From a bacterium (GTDB lineage Bacteria > Planctomycetota > UBA1135 > UBA2386), in NCBI GenBank assembly GCA_024743115.1, contig JANSXC010000011.1:124001-188000 (forward strand): a stretch of 64,000 nt of DNA, in the 5' to 3' direction. Both the position numbers and the translations under genes were made by a program. Below, piece after piece: positions 8,580-17,778 of this stretch (position 1 is its first letter; each line of letters begins with the position of its first letter). Below the pieces are notes generated by a model. The model saw nothing but the letters and a program-made list of their open reading frames with translations, ran no database searches and was not told where the DNA came from.

Positions 8580-11500
8580 CCTGCAGTGCGTCGAGATCCT
8601 GCTCGCACTTCGTGATCGTTGCTTCGAGCTCGGACAGCCGTTCGTAGGCATCGCGCCCGGGGCGTTGGTCGGCGCGGTCGATCATCGACGCGAGGTAGCG
8701 CAACTGCGCTACGACCATCGGCTGCGGATACTGCATGCCACGCGCATCGACGAACATTGCGAGCATCTCGTCGAGTCGCGAGTGCATCACTTCGTCGGTC
8801 GGCTCTTTCATCAGCGATCGGATTCGCTTCACGACCGCATCCGCGCGATCGCGCGTCGCCCGGACCCGGCGGATCGTGTCCGACTGCGCCCGCAGGTCTT
8901 CAACTGTCACTCCCGCCGCCGCGACACGCGGATCGAGCAACACGCGCAGGTGCTGCTTCACGGTGCCGCCATCGTGCACGAGTCGCACTTCGTACTCGCC
9001 CGGCAAGACCATCGGGCCCCGCCCCGATCCCAGGTCACTGCGATAGTCCCAGGACACGCGGTGCAGCCCAGCCGTCGACTGGACGCCGCGCGAACGGCCG
9101 CCACGCGTGAACGGTCCGCGCATGCGCTGATCCCGCGTCGGCCGCGAGCCGGCGCGATTCGAACTCTTGCGCGCACGCATCGTCCGCACGAGCTGCGGCT
9201 CCGCGCCACCGAGGGCAAAAAACTCGAGGCGCAGCCCAGTGACGTCCTCGGGCAACCAGTAGTGCAATCGAGCGGCCGTGCCGCCATAACTCGGCACGCG
9301 CGCGCTGGAGCCGCCACGCATCCGGCTGCGAATCGCCTGCCGCGGCGCCAGCAAGGCGACCTCGGCACGGTCCGCCCGCCGCAGCTCACGCACCGCGGAG
9401 ATGTCGTCGAGCACCCAGAACGACCGCCCCATCGTCGACAGCACGAGATCGTCTCGATGCACGACGATGTCCGTAATCGGCGTAACGGGCAGGTTCTGCT
9501 GGAACGGCTGCCACGATTCACCGGCATCGAGCGAAACGAACATGCCCCACTCCGAACCGAGGAACAGCACGTTCGGATCCTGCGGATCCTCGCGCACGAC
9601 CCGCACCGGGCAGTTGGCCGGCAGACCGCTACTGATGCGACGCCAGGTCTTGCCGAGATCGGTGGTCTTGTAGACGTGCGGCGACGAATCGCCGAGCTGG
9701 TAGCGCAGCACGCAGGCGTAGGCCGTCCCCACGGCGTGCCACGAAGGCTCGATCGTCTGCACGCGACCGCCCGGTGGCATGTTCGGTGTGACGTTCGTCC
9801 ACCGCGTGCCACCATTCTCGGTCACATGGATCGGCCCGTCATTCGCCCCGGTCCAGATCACTCCGCGCCGCCGCGGCGACTCAGCGATCTCGTAGAGCGT
9901 CGAGTAGAACTCCTCGCCCGTGATGTCGCGCGTGATCGGCGAACCAGAGATCACCTGCTTGTCGGCTTCGAACGCGGTCAGGTCCGGCGAGATCCGCGCC
10001 CAGTTCTTACCACCGTCGACCGTGCGGTGCAGGAACTGGGAACCGTGGTAGACGACGTCCGGGTCGTGCGGCGACACGGTGATCGGCGCGACGCGCTGGA
10101 AGCGGTACTTCAGATCCTTCGGGTTGTGGCCGTACATGTTGGCAGCGCCGACGTAGTACTGCTGCTCCTGACCCGTACGGTGATCGTAGACCCCGAAGCG
10201 CCCCTTGCAGTTGGCGTACACGATGTTCGGGTTGCCGGGCTTCGGCACTACCGGGCCGGTTTCGCAACCGCCCACGGATTCCCAGAACGCCGTCGCACCA
10301 CCGGTCGACGGGCCAGGCAAGTTGCTCGGCACGCGGATCGTGCTGTTGTCCTGCTGCCCGGCGTAGACCCAGTAGGGGAAGCGGTCGTCGACCGCGACCT
10401 GGTAGAGCTCCGCCGTCGGCTGGTTGTGCTGCGTCGACCACGTCGCGCCACCGTCGATCGTGACATTGGCGCCACCGTCGTTGCACTGAACCATGAGCTG
10501 CGGGTTGTCCGGATGGATCCAGACCTCGTGGTTGTCACCGTGTGGTGTGAATCGGCGGCGCCACTTCTTGCCACCGTCCCTCGACTCCTGGTAACCCGTC
10601 GCGGCGACGAACAGGTGATCCGCATCACTCGGGTCGCAGTCGATGTTGCAGTAGTAGAACGGCCGCAACAGCAGGCCGCGCTGGTTCGACACGAACTCGA
10701 ACGTGTCACCCGAATCGTCAGACCGGTAGAGCCCGGGCTTCTCCGCCGCCTCGATGAGCACCCAGAGGCGGTCCGGCATCGCCCGCGAGACCGCGAGATC
10801 GCTCTTGCCGACGATGCCCGTCGGCAACCCACCGGACTTCAACGGCTGCCAGCTGTCGCCGCCGTCGAGACTGCGCCAGACACCGCCCTGCGTGCCGCCG
10901 CTCTTGATCGTCCACGGCTTGCGCTCGGCCTCCCACATCGACGCGTAGATCGTCTCGGGATTGGCCGGGTGCAACTCGAGATCAACCGCCCCGCAGGTCT
11001 CGGAGATCCTGAAGACCTGCTCCCAGTTCTTGCCGCCGTCCTTGGTCCGGTAGACCCCGCGCTCCGCGTTCGGCACGAACGCGTTGCCGATCGCGGCGAC
11101 ATGGACGATGTCCGGGTTCGTCGGATCGATCTCGACGGCGCCGATCTGCCCCACCTGTTCGAGCCCCATGAACTCCCAGGTCTTGCCGGCGTCGGTCGAC
11201 TTGTAGATGCCGCGCCCGGGGATCACGTTGCTGCGCAGCCCGTCCGAGCCGGTGCCGACCCAGACGAGATCGGGGTTCGTGGCTGCGACCCGAATCGCAC
11301 CGATCGACGGCGACGAGAAGAAGCCATCCGAGACGTTGCGCCACGTGTGGCCGTAGTTCGCCGTCTTCCAGACGCCGCCGCCTGTCGCGCCCATGTAGAA
11401 CTCGCCGGGGCGCTGCGCGACCCCACAGACGGCGGTTGCACGCCCGCCGCGCGTCGGGCCGATGCAGCGATACTGCAGCTCGCCGAAGATGGTGGAGTCC

Positions 11501-11580
11501 TGTGCCGGCGCGGGGCCCGCGACCAGAGCAAGGAGGAGCAACAAAGCAGTGAACCGGGCGGCGGGAGTTCGGCGAGTCAT
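8569..11580 (-). CDS. Exported VPS10/sortilin-like BNR-repeat propeller protein
   Basis: 1003 residues; a signal peptide ends in PAPAQ. From about residue 35 to 700 there are repeated BNR/Asp-box units such as GVWKTANYGHTW, GIYKSTDAGKTW, GVYRTKDGGKNW and FVSLDAGESWQPF, alternating with NPDLVWVGTG-type strands. This matches the large VPS10-type beta-propeller proteins annotated as 'WD40/YVTN/BNR-like repeat' or 'glycosyl hydrolase' proteins. The C-terminal ~250 residues hold a beta domain and a helical tail. No sialidase Arg triad was identified, so hydrolase activity is not claimed. Both 3' and 5' neighbours are exported proteins too. Confidence 0.88.
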   Translation of the reverse strand: MTRRTPAARFTALLLLLALVAGPAPAQDSTIFGELQYRCIGPTRGGRATAVCGVAQRPGEFYMGATGGGVWKTANYGHTWRNVSDGFFSSPSIGAIRVAATNPDLVWVGTGSDGLRSNVIPGRGIYKSTDAGKTWEFMGLEQVGQIGAVEIDPTNPDIVHVAAIGNAFVPNAERGVYRTKDGGKNWEQVFRISETCGAVDLELHPANPETIYASMWEAERKPWTIKSGGTQGGVWRSLDGGDSWQPLKSGGLPTGIVGKSDLAVSRAMPDRLWVLIEAAEKPGLYRSDDSGDTFEFVSNQRGLLLRPFYYCNIDCDPSDADHLFVAATGYQESRDGGKKWRRRFTPHGDNHEVWIHPDNPQLMVQCNDGGANVTIDGGATWSTQHNQPTAELYQVAVDDRFPYWVYAGQQDNSTIRVPSNLPGPSTGGATAFWESVGGCETGPVVPKPGNPNIVYANCKGRFGVYDHRTGQEQQYYVGAANMYGHNPKDLKYRFQRVAPITVSPHDPDVVYHGSQFLHRTVDGGKNWARISPDLTAFEADKQVISGSPITRDITGEEFYSTLYEIAESPRRRGVIWTGANDGPIHVTENGGTRWTNVTPNMPPGGRVQTIEPSWHAVGTAYACVLRYQLGDSSPHVYKTTDLGKTWRRISSGLPANCPVRVVREDPQDPNVLFLGSEWGMFVSLDAGESWQPFQQNLPVTPITDIVVHRDDLVLSTMGRSFWVLDDISAVRELRRADRAEVALLAPRQAIRSRMRGGSSARVPSYGGTAARLHYWLPEDVTGLRLEFFALGGAEPQLVRTMRARKSSNRAGSRPTRDQRMRGPFTRGGRSRGVQSTAGLHRVSWDYRSDLGSGRGPMVLPGEYEVRLVHDGGTVKQHLRVLLDPRVAAAGVTVEDLRAQSDTIRRVRATRDRADAVVKRIRSLMKEPTDEVMHSRLDEMLAMFVDARGMQYPQPMVVAQLRYLASMIDRADQRPGRDAYERLSELEATITKCEQDLDALQVNR

Positions 11581-11677
11581 CGGCAGATCGTGGGCTACGG
11601 GCTGCGTGACGATAGCGCCGCGGACTGCCCCGATCGGACTCGGGCTCCGGTTGTTGCGTCGTTAATACGACTCCTGA

Positions 11678-11705
11678 TCCGCGGACGCACCCGGCGCCCC
11701 GCGGA
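11678..11705 (-). terminator. GC-rich stem-loop after the beta-helix gene
   Basis: A perfect 7-bp inverted repeat (TCCGCGG at 11678-11684, CCGCGGA at 11699-11705) with a 14-base loop starts 6 bp beyond the stop of the minus-strand beta-helix gene. It has no run of T after it on that strand, so it is not a classical intrinsic terminator, though it could slow polymerase or protect the 3' end. An AT-richer stretch (11661-11671) just beyond it may belong to the promoter of the next gene. Confidence 0.35.
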
Positions 11706-11710
11706 CCACC

Positions 11711-14700
11711 CTACGGCCGCACGAGCGGCCGATAGAGCTGAGCGAAGTTGCCGACGAGCAGGTTGCCCGTCGGGAAGTTCAGGGTCTGCAGACCGATGAT
11801 CGTGCCCGCGAGGCCGGGATCGTTCGGCACCGTGAGCGGGACCGGCGTGCCGACCGCGATCGGGAACGGGAACACCAGCGCAGTCGTCGTGAGCTGACCC
11901 GTGAGCAGGATGCCGTAGGGCGCGACGAAGGCGGTCCCGTCGTTGAGCCCGAACCCGAGGAACGACGTCCCGGCCGGCCCCGTGGTCGTCAGGAAGATCG
12001 TGTCGCCCGGGCGCGGCGTGCCGACGACCGCCATGTTCCAGTTACCGAGCTCGAACGCGCCCATGTCCGCGTTCGCGGCGCCCGTGAGGCCGTGATCGAG
12101 GATGCGCGAGTTCTCGTCGAAGTCCTTCGCTACGAACTGGGCGAATGCGTTGTCGGCACCACCGAGGCACGGTGACGTCGGCAACAGATGAAGGTCGCCG
12201 TTGCTGCGATCGACGAACAACGGATCCTGGTCGAGGTTGCCGCCACCGCCCGAGAAACCGCCATTGCAGCGGTAGACGTTCGAGCCGGACATGCCGTTGA
12301 AGTTGCCGCTCGCGTTGAAGTAGACGTTCGAGTTCACGACCGTTGCATTCCAGGGTGTGAGTGCGCGAACACCGTAGCCACCGTTGTCGGCACAGGTGGC
12401 GTGGACGACATCGAACGCGCCATCCGAGAGCCGGATGCCGTCACCACCGTTGTCCCAGGCCACGAGATTGACCGGCACGATCGTCAGATCGCGAAGGTCG
12501 AAGCCCTGGCTGTTGCACTTCTCCACCCGAATCGCCCGCAGCTGGATGTTCGCACCCCGTGCATCGACGCCGGGGTAGCTCGAGGTGCCGGCGAACCGGA
12601 CGTTCACGTGTTCGATCCGGCGCTGCGTCGGTGAGGTCGTGGTCGGCGCGTACAGGTTGTACCACGCCCCGGAAGACCCGGCACTGGGGCCATCCTTGTT
12701 GCTGTCACCGGCGATCTCGTCGTCGGCATCGTCGGTGAAGACGATCGGCTCATAGGCGGTCCCGAGCATCCGCGTGCGGCCGTTGAAGACGTGCTGGTAG
12801 GCAGCCTCGTGCTTGAACACCACACCCTGCTCGATCGTCAGATCACCGGCCGTCCCGACGTTGATCCCGTTGCGTAGCATGAATGCGCCACCCGGCATCG
12901 ATTCCGTCCCGACCCGCACGACGGAACCGACCGCGGCCTGGCTAATGGTCACGCAGTCGATCGCGTTCCCCGTGCACGTGTTGTTCACGAGACCCGAAAC
13001 CGCATCGAGCCGAACGCCATCGATCGAACGACCGCCCTGGTTCTCGACCCGACAGTTCGTGATCGACGGGAACGAGTTGGAATTGAGCTGGATCCCGCGA
13101 CCATTGCCGTCGCGGATGATGCAGTGATCGAGCGTGGCCGCGGTACCCTGGAAGTCGATCCCAGAGTAGCTGGATGTACCCGAGTACCGCACTTCCGTAT
13201 GCGTCAGCATGCTGCCGGTCTGCGACGCCGTAAGTGCGATGTTGTACCACGCGCCAGGCGCGCCGTTACTGGCACCATTCTTCGTCGTGTCCCCCGCGAC
13301 CGAGTCGTCGATGTCATCGGTAAAGATGATCGGACTAGTGGAAGTGCCTTGGCAGTCGAGGGTGCCGGAGACCACCATCTGACGTGCGCCCTCCCACTTG
13401 ATCACGACGCCGGGATCGATCACGAACGTGACGCCCGAGGCGACGTTGACGTTGCTCGCCATCAGATAGGCACCACCAGTCATCGGCACCAGGCCCAGCG
13501 TGAGGTTCGAGTTCACGGCGCCGGTCGTGATCCGCAGCACATCGAGCGAGTTACCCGTCGCGACGTTGTTCGTGAACCCGGGCACCGCGTAGATCGGCAC
13601 GTTGTCGAACGCGCGGTTGCCGCAGTTCTGAACCGTGCAGTTGCTGATCGTCGGCGCCGAGTTGCTGTTGAGACTGAAGCCACGGCCGTTGCAGTCGCGG
13701 ATCAGCGTGTTCGTGATCGGCAGGCTCGTCGCCTGGATGTCGATCGCGGTGTAACCCGCCGTACCTGCGAAGCGCAGCTCGGTGTGATCGATCACACTGC
13801 CGATCTGCCCATTGCGTAGCACGATGTTGTACCAGGCGCCCGGATTGCCGCTGGAGGCCCCGTTCTTCGTCGTATCACCCGCAATCGAGTCGTCGAGATC
13901 GTCGGTTAACACGACAGGGCTACCAACAGTCCCCTGCGAGAGCAACGTGCCGTCGATGACGACCTGACGCGCCCCCTCCCACTTGATGACCACACCCGGC
14001 GCAAGGGTCAAGGTGACCCCGGTCGGAACGTTCAGGTTCGCGGCCAGCAGGAACGCACCGCCGACCATCGGCGGCAGGTCGAGCGTCAGGTTCGACGTGA
14101 CGGATCCCGTCGTGATTCGCAGAACATCGAGGCTGTTGCCGGTCGCCGTGTTGTTAGTGAGACCCGGCACCGCGTAGATCGGTACGTTGTCGAACGCACG
14201 GTTGCCGCAATTTTGCACGGTGCAGCCGCTGATCGTCGGCGCCGAGTTGCTGTTGAGGCTGAAGCCACGGCCGTTGCAGTCACGGATCAGGGAGTTCGTC
14301 ACCGTGATGTCAACGTTCTGCACATCGATCGCCGTGTAGGACGACGTGCCGGCATAGCGTACCTCGGTATGGTTCAGCGAACTCGCCGCGGAACCGGATC
14401 GAAACACCAAGTTGTACCACGATCCCGAAGCCCCCACGCTCGGGCCGTTGTTGTTCGTATCACCACCCGCACTGTCGTCTGCGTCATCCGTGAAGATCAC
14501 CGGATTGGCCGCGACACCGTTGCAGATCAGTGTGCCGTCGATCACGAACTGCCGGGCCCCGACGAACTTGATGATGACACCGGCTGACAAGGTCAGCGTC
14601 TGTCCAGAAGCAACGTTGATGTTCGTGGCCGTGTAGACCCCGGCACTCAACGTACCGCTGAGAGGACCACTGATCGGGGTCTGAGCGGCAAGGTTGGAGA

Positions 14701-14764
14701 GAACAGACCCGGCGAGCAGGCAGGCGGCGGCGCGGGTCACGGCGAAGGAACGAAGTTGCATCAT
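11711..14764 (-). CDS. Exported right-handed parallel beta-helix repeat protein
   Basis: 1017 residues from MMQLRSFAV, which gives a clean signal peptide ending NLAAQ; an open extension to 14830 was not used because it would hide the signal. Four consecutive ~195-residue repeats follow. Each has a G(V)VIKWEGARQ strand, a TDD.DDS..GDT..NG loop, a WYN(I/L) strand, an R.AGT..Y..ID segment and an I.(D)CNGRGFSLNSNS..I..C.VQNCG turn typical of parallel beta-helices. At the DNA level the repeats are spaced 585, 585 and 591 bp apart. The last ~100 residues (from about 920) are the recurring exported-protein module found elsewhere in this window. Likely surface or periplasmic; no lyase catalytic residues recognised. 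Confidence 0.87.
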   Translation of the reverse strand: MMQLRSFAVTRAAACLLAGSVLSNLAAQTPISGPLSGTLSAGVYTATNINVASGQTLTLSAGVIIKFVGARQFVIDGTLICNGVAANPVIFTDDADDSAGGDTNNNGPSVGASGSWYNLVFRSGSAASSLNHTEVRYAGTSSYTAIDVQNVDITVTNSLIRDCNGRGFSLNSNSAPTISGCTVQNCGNRAFDNVPIYAVPGLTNNTATGNSLDVLRITTGSVTSNLTLDLPPMVGGAFLLAANLNVPTGVTLTLAPGVVIKWEGARQVVIDGTLLSQGTVGSPVVLTDDLDDSIAGDTTKNGASSGNPGAWYNIVLRNGQIGSVIDHTELRFAGTAGYTAIDIQATSLPITNTLIRDCNGRGFSLNSNSAPTISNCTVQNCGNRAFDNVPIYAVPGFTNNVATGNSLDVLRITTGAVNSNLTLGLVPMTGGAYLMASNVNVASGVTFVIDPGVVIKWEGARQMVVSGTLDCQGTSTSPIIFTDDIDDSVAGDTTKNGASNGAPGAWYNIALTASQTGSMLTHTEVRYSGTSSYSGIDFQGTAATLDHCIIRDGNGRGIQLNSNSFPSITNCRVENQGGRSIDGVRLDAVSGLVNNTCTGNAIDCVTISQAAVGSVVRVGTESMPGGAFMLRNGINVGTAGDLTIEQGVVFKHEAAYQHVFNGRTRMLGTAYEPIVFTDDADDEIAGDSNKDGPSAGSSGAWYNLYAPTTTSPTQRRIEHVNVRFAGTSSYPGVDARGANIQLRAIRVEKCNSQGFDLRDLTIVPVNLVAWDNGGDGIRLSDGAFDVVHATCADNGGYGVRALTPWNATVVNSNVYFNASGNFNGMSGSNVYRCNGGFSGGGGNLDQDPLFVDRSNGDLHLLPTSPCLGGADNAFAQFVAKDFDENSRILDHGLTGAANADMGAFELGNWNMAVVGTPRPGDTIFLTTTGPAGTSFLGFGLNDGTAFVAPYGILLTGQLTTTALVFPFPIAVGTPVPLTVPNDPGLAGTIIGLQTLNFPTGNLLVGNFAQLYRPLVRP

Positions 14765-14884
14765 TGGGGAGAATCGGGAAGGGCAGAGGCCCCAGACGCG
14801 GCATCCGGGAGGAAGCCGCTCGGGCACCATGCGAAGCGATAATCCGGCCCGCCGACCGCCACCGAATTCCCGCGCAGATGCAAT

Positions 14885-16045
14885 CTACCTCGGCTCCAAC
14901 ACCTTCCGAGCTAGCGACTTGCACACGGGTCCCGGAGAGAGATCCGAGCGATTGCACAGGCAGATGACCACCAGTTTCGCGGCCGGCACGAGCAAGACAT
15001 CGGAGCGGTAACCCGCCCAGCTGCCGCCGTGAGAGACGGTCTCGTGCCCGTGCCAACGGCTGTAGACCAACCCGAAGCCGTAGTCGATCGGCGTGCCGTC
15101 ATCGAGCGCACCAGGCCCAGCGAGCCGGCGCCGCAGGTGGTCGCCGCCGACCTCGAACGTCGACAGATTGACGAGCCATCGCCGCAAGTCATCAACCGTC
15201 GTGTGCACCGCACCGTCGCCGGTCTGCTCCCAGTTGCTGTAGTTCATCACCCATTGCCCCCGTGCCACCGGCGAGTACGAGAGCGCGCGCCGCGGAATCA
15301 ACACGCGGGTATCCGTTCGAACCCGGGTCGATTTCATTTCGAGCGGCTCGAAGATCCGCTCCGCCGCGAACTCGGCGAGCGGCCGGCCCGCGACCCGGTC
15401 GACGATTTCGCTCAGCAGCAGATAGTTGCTGTTGCTGTAAGACCACTTCGACCCCGCGGCGAACTGGAGCTTCTCGACCGCACCGATCACAGCGAGCGCA
15501 TCGGTCGTCGAAGTGCGATCCTCGACGTCGACGCCATCGTCGAGCATCAGGCTGATGTAGTCCGGAATCCCGCTCGTATGGAACATCAGATGCCGCACCG
15601 TGACCGGTCGCATGCACTCCGGCAGCTCGCTGATGTGTCCGCAAACCGAGTCGGAGAGCGCGAGTTCGCCATCCCCCTCGAGCAACAGGACGCTGGCGGC
15701 GGTGAACTGCTTGCTCGTCGACGCGATGTCGAACACGGACTCCGGCGTCAGCGCGACCTCGCGCTCGAGATCCGCGAGGCCGTAGGCACGCCTCAACAAC
15801 ACCTCGTCACCACGCGTGACGAGTACGGCGGCACCCGGAACCCCAGGCTTGCTGCACCGGCGAAACATCCGGTCCGCGTGCGCTGCGAGTGCGGCTTTGC
15901 GATCGCTCTGCTGGTCGACCGTTCGACCCGGGGCCTTGTCGACCTGCCCCTGGTCGAAGGCCTGACCGTTGACCATCGCCGCGCAGCAACTGATCGCCAG
16001 AGTCACCGCGCCGGCGCGGGCAAACGTAACGAGGATGCGAACCAT
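14885..16045 (-). CDS. Exported beta-lactamase-fold serine hydrolase (class C/esterase type)
   Basis: 386 residues from the ATG at 16045; the open frame extends ten codons upstream. A signal peptide ends in MVNGQ. The penicillin-binding fold has its three motifs: STSK at 109-112 (Ser nucleophile and Lys), YSN at 203-205 and a C-terminal HGG box (VSHGGSWAGY). The set fits the Beta-lactamase (PF00144-type) family, which includes class C beta-lactamases, D-aminopeptidases and esterases; the substrate cannot be told from motifs. The gene is divergent from the YncE-like gene (56 bp between starts) and lies upstream of the beta-helix gene on the same strand. A resistance role is not inferred. Confidence 0.9.
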   Translation of the reverse strand: MVRILVTFARAGAVTLAISCCAAMVNGQAFDQGQVDKAPGRTVDQQSDRKAALAAHADRMFRRCSKPGVPGAAVLVTRGDEVLLRRAYGLADLEREVALTPESVFDIASTSKQFTAASVLLLEGDGELALSDSVCGHISELPECMRPVTVRHLMFHTSGIPDYISLMLDDGVDVEDRTSTTDALAVIGAVEKLQFAAGSKWSYSNSNYLLLSEIVDRVAGRPLAEFAAERIFEPLEMKSTRVRTDTRVLIPRRALSYSPVARGQWVMNYSNWEQTGDGAVHTTVDDLRRWLVNLSTFEVGGDHLRRRLAGPGALDDGTPIDYGFGLVYSRWHGHETVSHGGSWAGYRSDVLLVPAAKLVVICLCNRSDLSPGPVCKSLARKVLEPR

Positions 16046-16101
16046 CCTGCTGAATCTACCGCGAGTTCGCAGCAAGCAAACCGGCGGCGTATCACGCGTC
16101 C

Positions 16102-17181
16102 ATGAACGCCTCGTTGTCAGCGCTCGCGTTCGCCGCCAGCCTCACGCTCGCCGCGAGCCCCGCCCAAACGGTCACCGACCGCCTGCTGGTCGCCAACAAG
16201 GCGGACCACACGCTGTCGATCTTCGATCCCGATAGCCTCGAAGAGCTCGCGACCTTGCCGACCGGCGAGGGACCACACGAAGTCGCGATCTCGCCCGACG
16301 GGCGCATGGCCGTGGTAACCGACTACGGCGCGCAGAAGCCGGGCCGCACACTCACGGTGGTCGACGTGCTGACCGCCAAGATCACGAAGACCATCGATCT
16401 CGCCCGCGCGCTCCCTGACGCCGAAAACGCGAAGAACACGAAGAGCGCCGACGCACCCGCTCGACCCGGCTACCTGCGCCCGCACGGCATCCAGTTCGTG
16501 CGACCCGGCCAGGTCCTCGTCACGAGCGAACGTGCCCGCCGCCTCGTGCACGTCGATCTCGCTCGTGGCAAGGTGATGGCGGAGTGGCCGACACCACAAA
16601 CGACGATGCACATGGTCGCGCTCGGCCCGCGCCGGCGTTTCGCGGCCGCGACGAGTATCCGTGAAGGATCGCTCGCGCTGTTCGATCTTCGGCAGGCCAA
16701 GGTGGAGCTACCGAAGATCATCGAGACGGGCGCCGGAGCCGAGGGGCTGGCGGTGCATCCCGAAACCGGCGAGGTCTGGGTCGGCAACCGCGCCGCAGAC
16801 ACGGTGTCGCTCGTCGACCCGAAGACGGCGAAGGTGAGCGCCACGCTCGACACGGCCAAGTTCCCGTTCCGAGTGGCCTTCACGCCGAGCGGTGACTCAG
16901 CGCTCGTGTCCTGTGCGATGGGTGGCACGGTCGAGGTCTGGGATCCACGCCGACGCGTCCGTCGACACGCCATTTCGATCACGGGGGACGGCAGCGAACA
17001 GGGCGCGATGCCGATGGGGCTATGCGTCGATCCCGATGGCAAGCGCTGTTTCGTGGCCTGCGGTCGCGGTGAATTCATCGCCGTACTCGATCTCGCAGCC
17101 GCCGAAGTGACCGCGCGTATCCCGGCCCGGGCGGGGCCCGACGGCATCGGCTTCGCGCGCATCGTCGCGCCGGCGAAGTAG
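16102..17181 (+). CDS. Exported YncE-like beta-propeller protein
   Basis: 359 residues; a signal peptide ends in SPAQ. The whole mature region is built of YVTN/YncE-type blades: LLVANKADHTLSIFD, PHEVAISPDGRMAVVTD, GEVWVGNRAADTVSLVD, PFRVAFTPSGDSALVS, CVDPDGKRCFVACG. Such seven-bladed propellers usually act in the periplasm as binding proteins; ligands vary and none is indicated here. It is divergent from the beta-lactamase-fold gene and convergent with the ECF sigma factor gene (25 bp gap). Confidence 0.88.
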   Translation: MNASLSALAFAASLTLAASPAQTVTDRLLVANKADHTLSIFDPDSLEELATLPTGEGPHEVAISPDGRMAVVTDYGAQKPGRTLTVVDVLTAKITKTIDLARALPDAENAKNTKSADAPARPGYLRPHGIQFVRPGQVLVTSERARRLVHVDLARGKVMAEWPTPQTTMHMVALGPRRRFAAATSIREGSLALFDLRQAKVELPKIIETGAGAEGLAVHPETGEVWVGNRAADTVSLVDPKTAKVSATLDTAKFPFRVAFTPSGDSALVSCAMGGTVEVWDPRRRVRRHAISITGDGSEQGAMPMGLCVDPDGKRCFVACGRGEFIAVLDLAAAEVTARIPARAGPDGIGFARIVAPAK

Positions 17182-17206
17182 CCGTCAGGCAACCTGCTCG
17201 ATCGCC

Positions 17207-17761
17207 CTAGAGACCCGAACCCAACTGCCGCGACAGCCGCGCGCGCGCCAACCGCCAGTCTCGTTCGACCGAGCCGACGGACACACCGAGAACCTCGGCC
17301 ACCTCGGCGACCTGCAGCCCACCGAAGTAGCGCAGCAGAACGACGCGCGCCTCACGCGGATGCTCGGCCTCGAGCTTCACGAGCGCGGCGTCGAGATCGA
17401 GCAGGCGGGCGAGGTCGGGCACCTCGAACGGCAATTCCTCCGGATCGGAACGCGGCACGGCCCGCCCACCGCGCTTCTGCGCGTTCTGTCGTCGCGCTTG
17501 CTCGATCAGAATGCGCCGCATCGCCTGGGCTGCGGCTCCGAAGAAGTGACCGCGATGGTTCCACGCCACGCCGTCACCACTGAGGCGCAGCCACGCTTCG
17601 TGGACGAGCGCCGTCGGCTCGATCGTGGGCGAATCGCCGACGACCTGCCGCCGCGCCATGCGGCGCAGCTCTTCGTAGATCAGCGGCAGCAACTGGTCCG
17701 CAGCTCCCTTCGCACCGCGGGCAGCGTCGTTGAGCAGCTCGGTCAGATCAGGGTCGGTCAT
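17207..17761 (-). CDS. ECF-type RNA polymerase sigma factor (TIGR02999-like)
   Basis: 184 residues from the ATG at 17761 (MTDPDLTELL). A GTG eight codons upstream would overlap the divergent kinase start, so it was not used. Sigma-2 spans about 25-95 (IYEELRRMARRQ, PTALVHEAWLRL, HFFGAAAQAMRRILIEQAR). Sigma-4 spans about 125-180 (VLLRYFGGLQVAEVAEVLGV then a basic recognition helix). This arrangement is typical of the ECF subfamily abundant in planctomycetes and acidobacteria that accompanies Ser/Thr kinases. No anti-sigma factor is adjacent; the divergent kinase (17 bp between start codons) is the obvious candidate partner. Confidence 0.9.
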   Translation of the reverse strand: MTDPDLTELLNDAARGAKGAADQLLPLIYEELRRMARRQVVGDSPTIEPTALVHEAWLRLSGDGVAWNHRGHFFGAAAQAMRRILIEQARRQNAQKRGGRAVPRSDPEELPFEVPDLARLLDLDAALVKLEAEHPREARVVLLRYFGGLQVAEVAEVLGVSVGSVERDWRLARARLSRQLGSGL

Positions 17762-17778
17762 CGCGGTATGCTTCGATT

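Noticed and set aside
8497..11799. A 1100-residue open frame on the plus strand opposite the VPS10/BNR gene
   Set aside because: It is antisense to a clear exported propeller gene, is Arg/His/Asp-rich without domains, and is the kind of shadow frame GC-rich coding DNA produces.
14885..16045. Calling the serine hydrolase an antibiotic-resistance beta-lactamase
   Set aside because: The motifs define the fold only; many members are esterases or peptidases, and no ampR-like neighbour exists.
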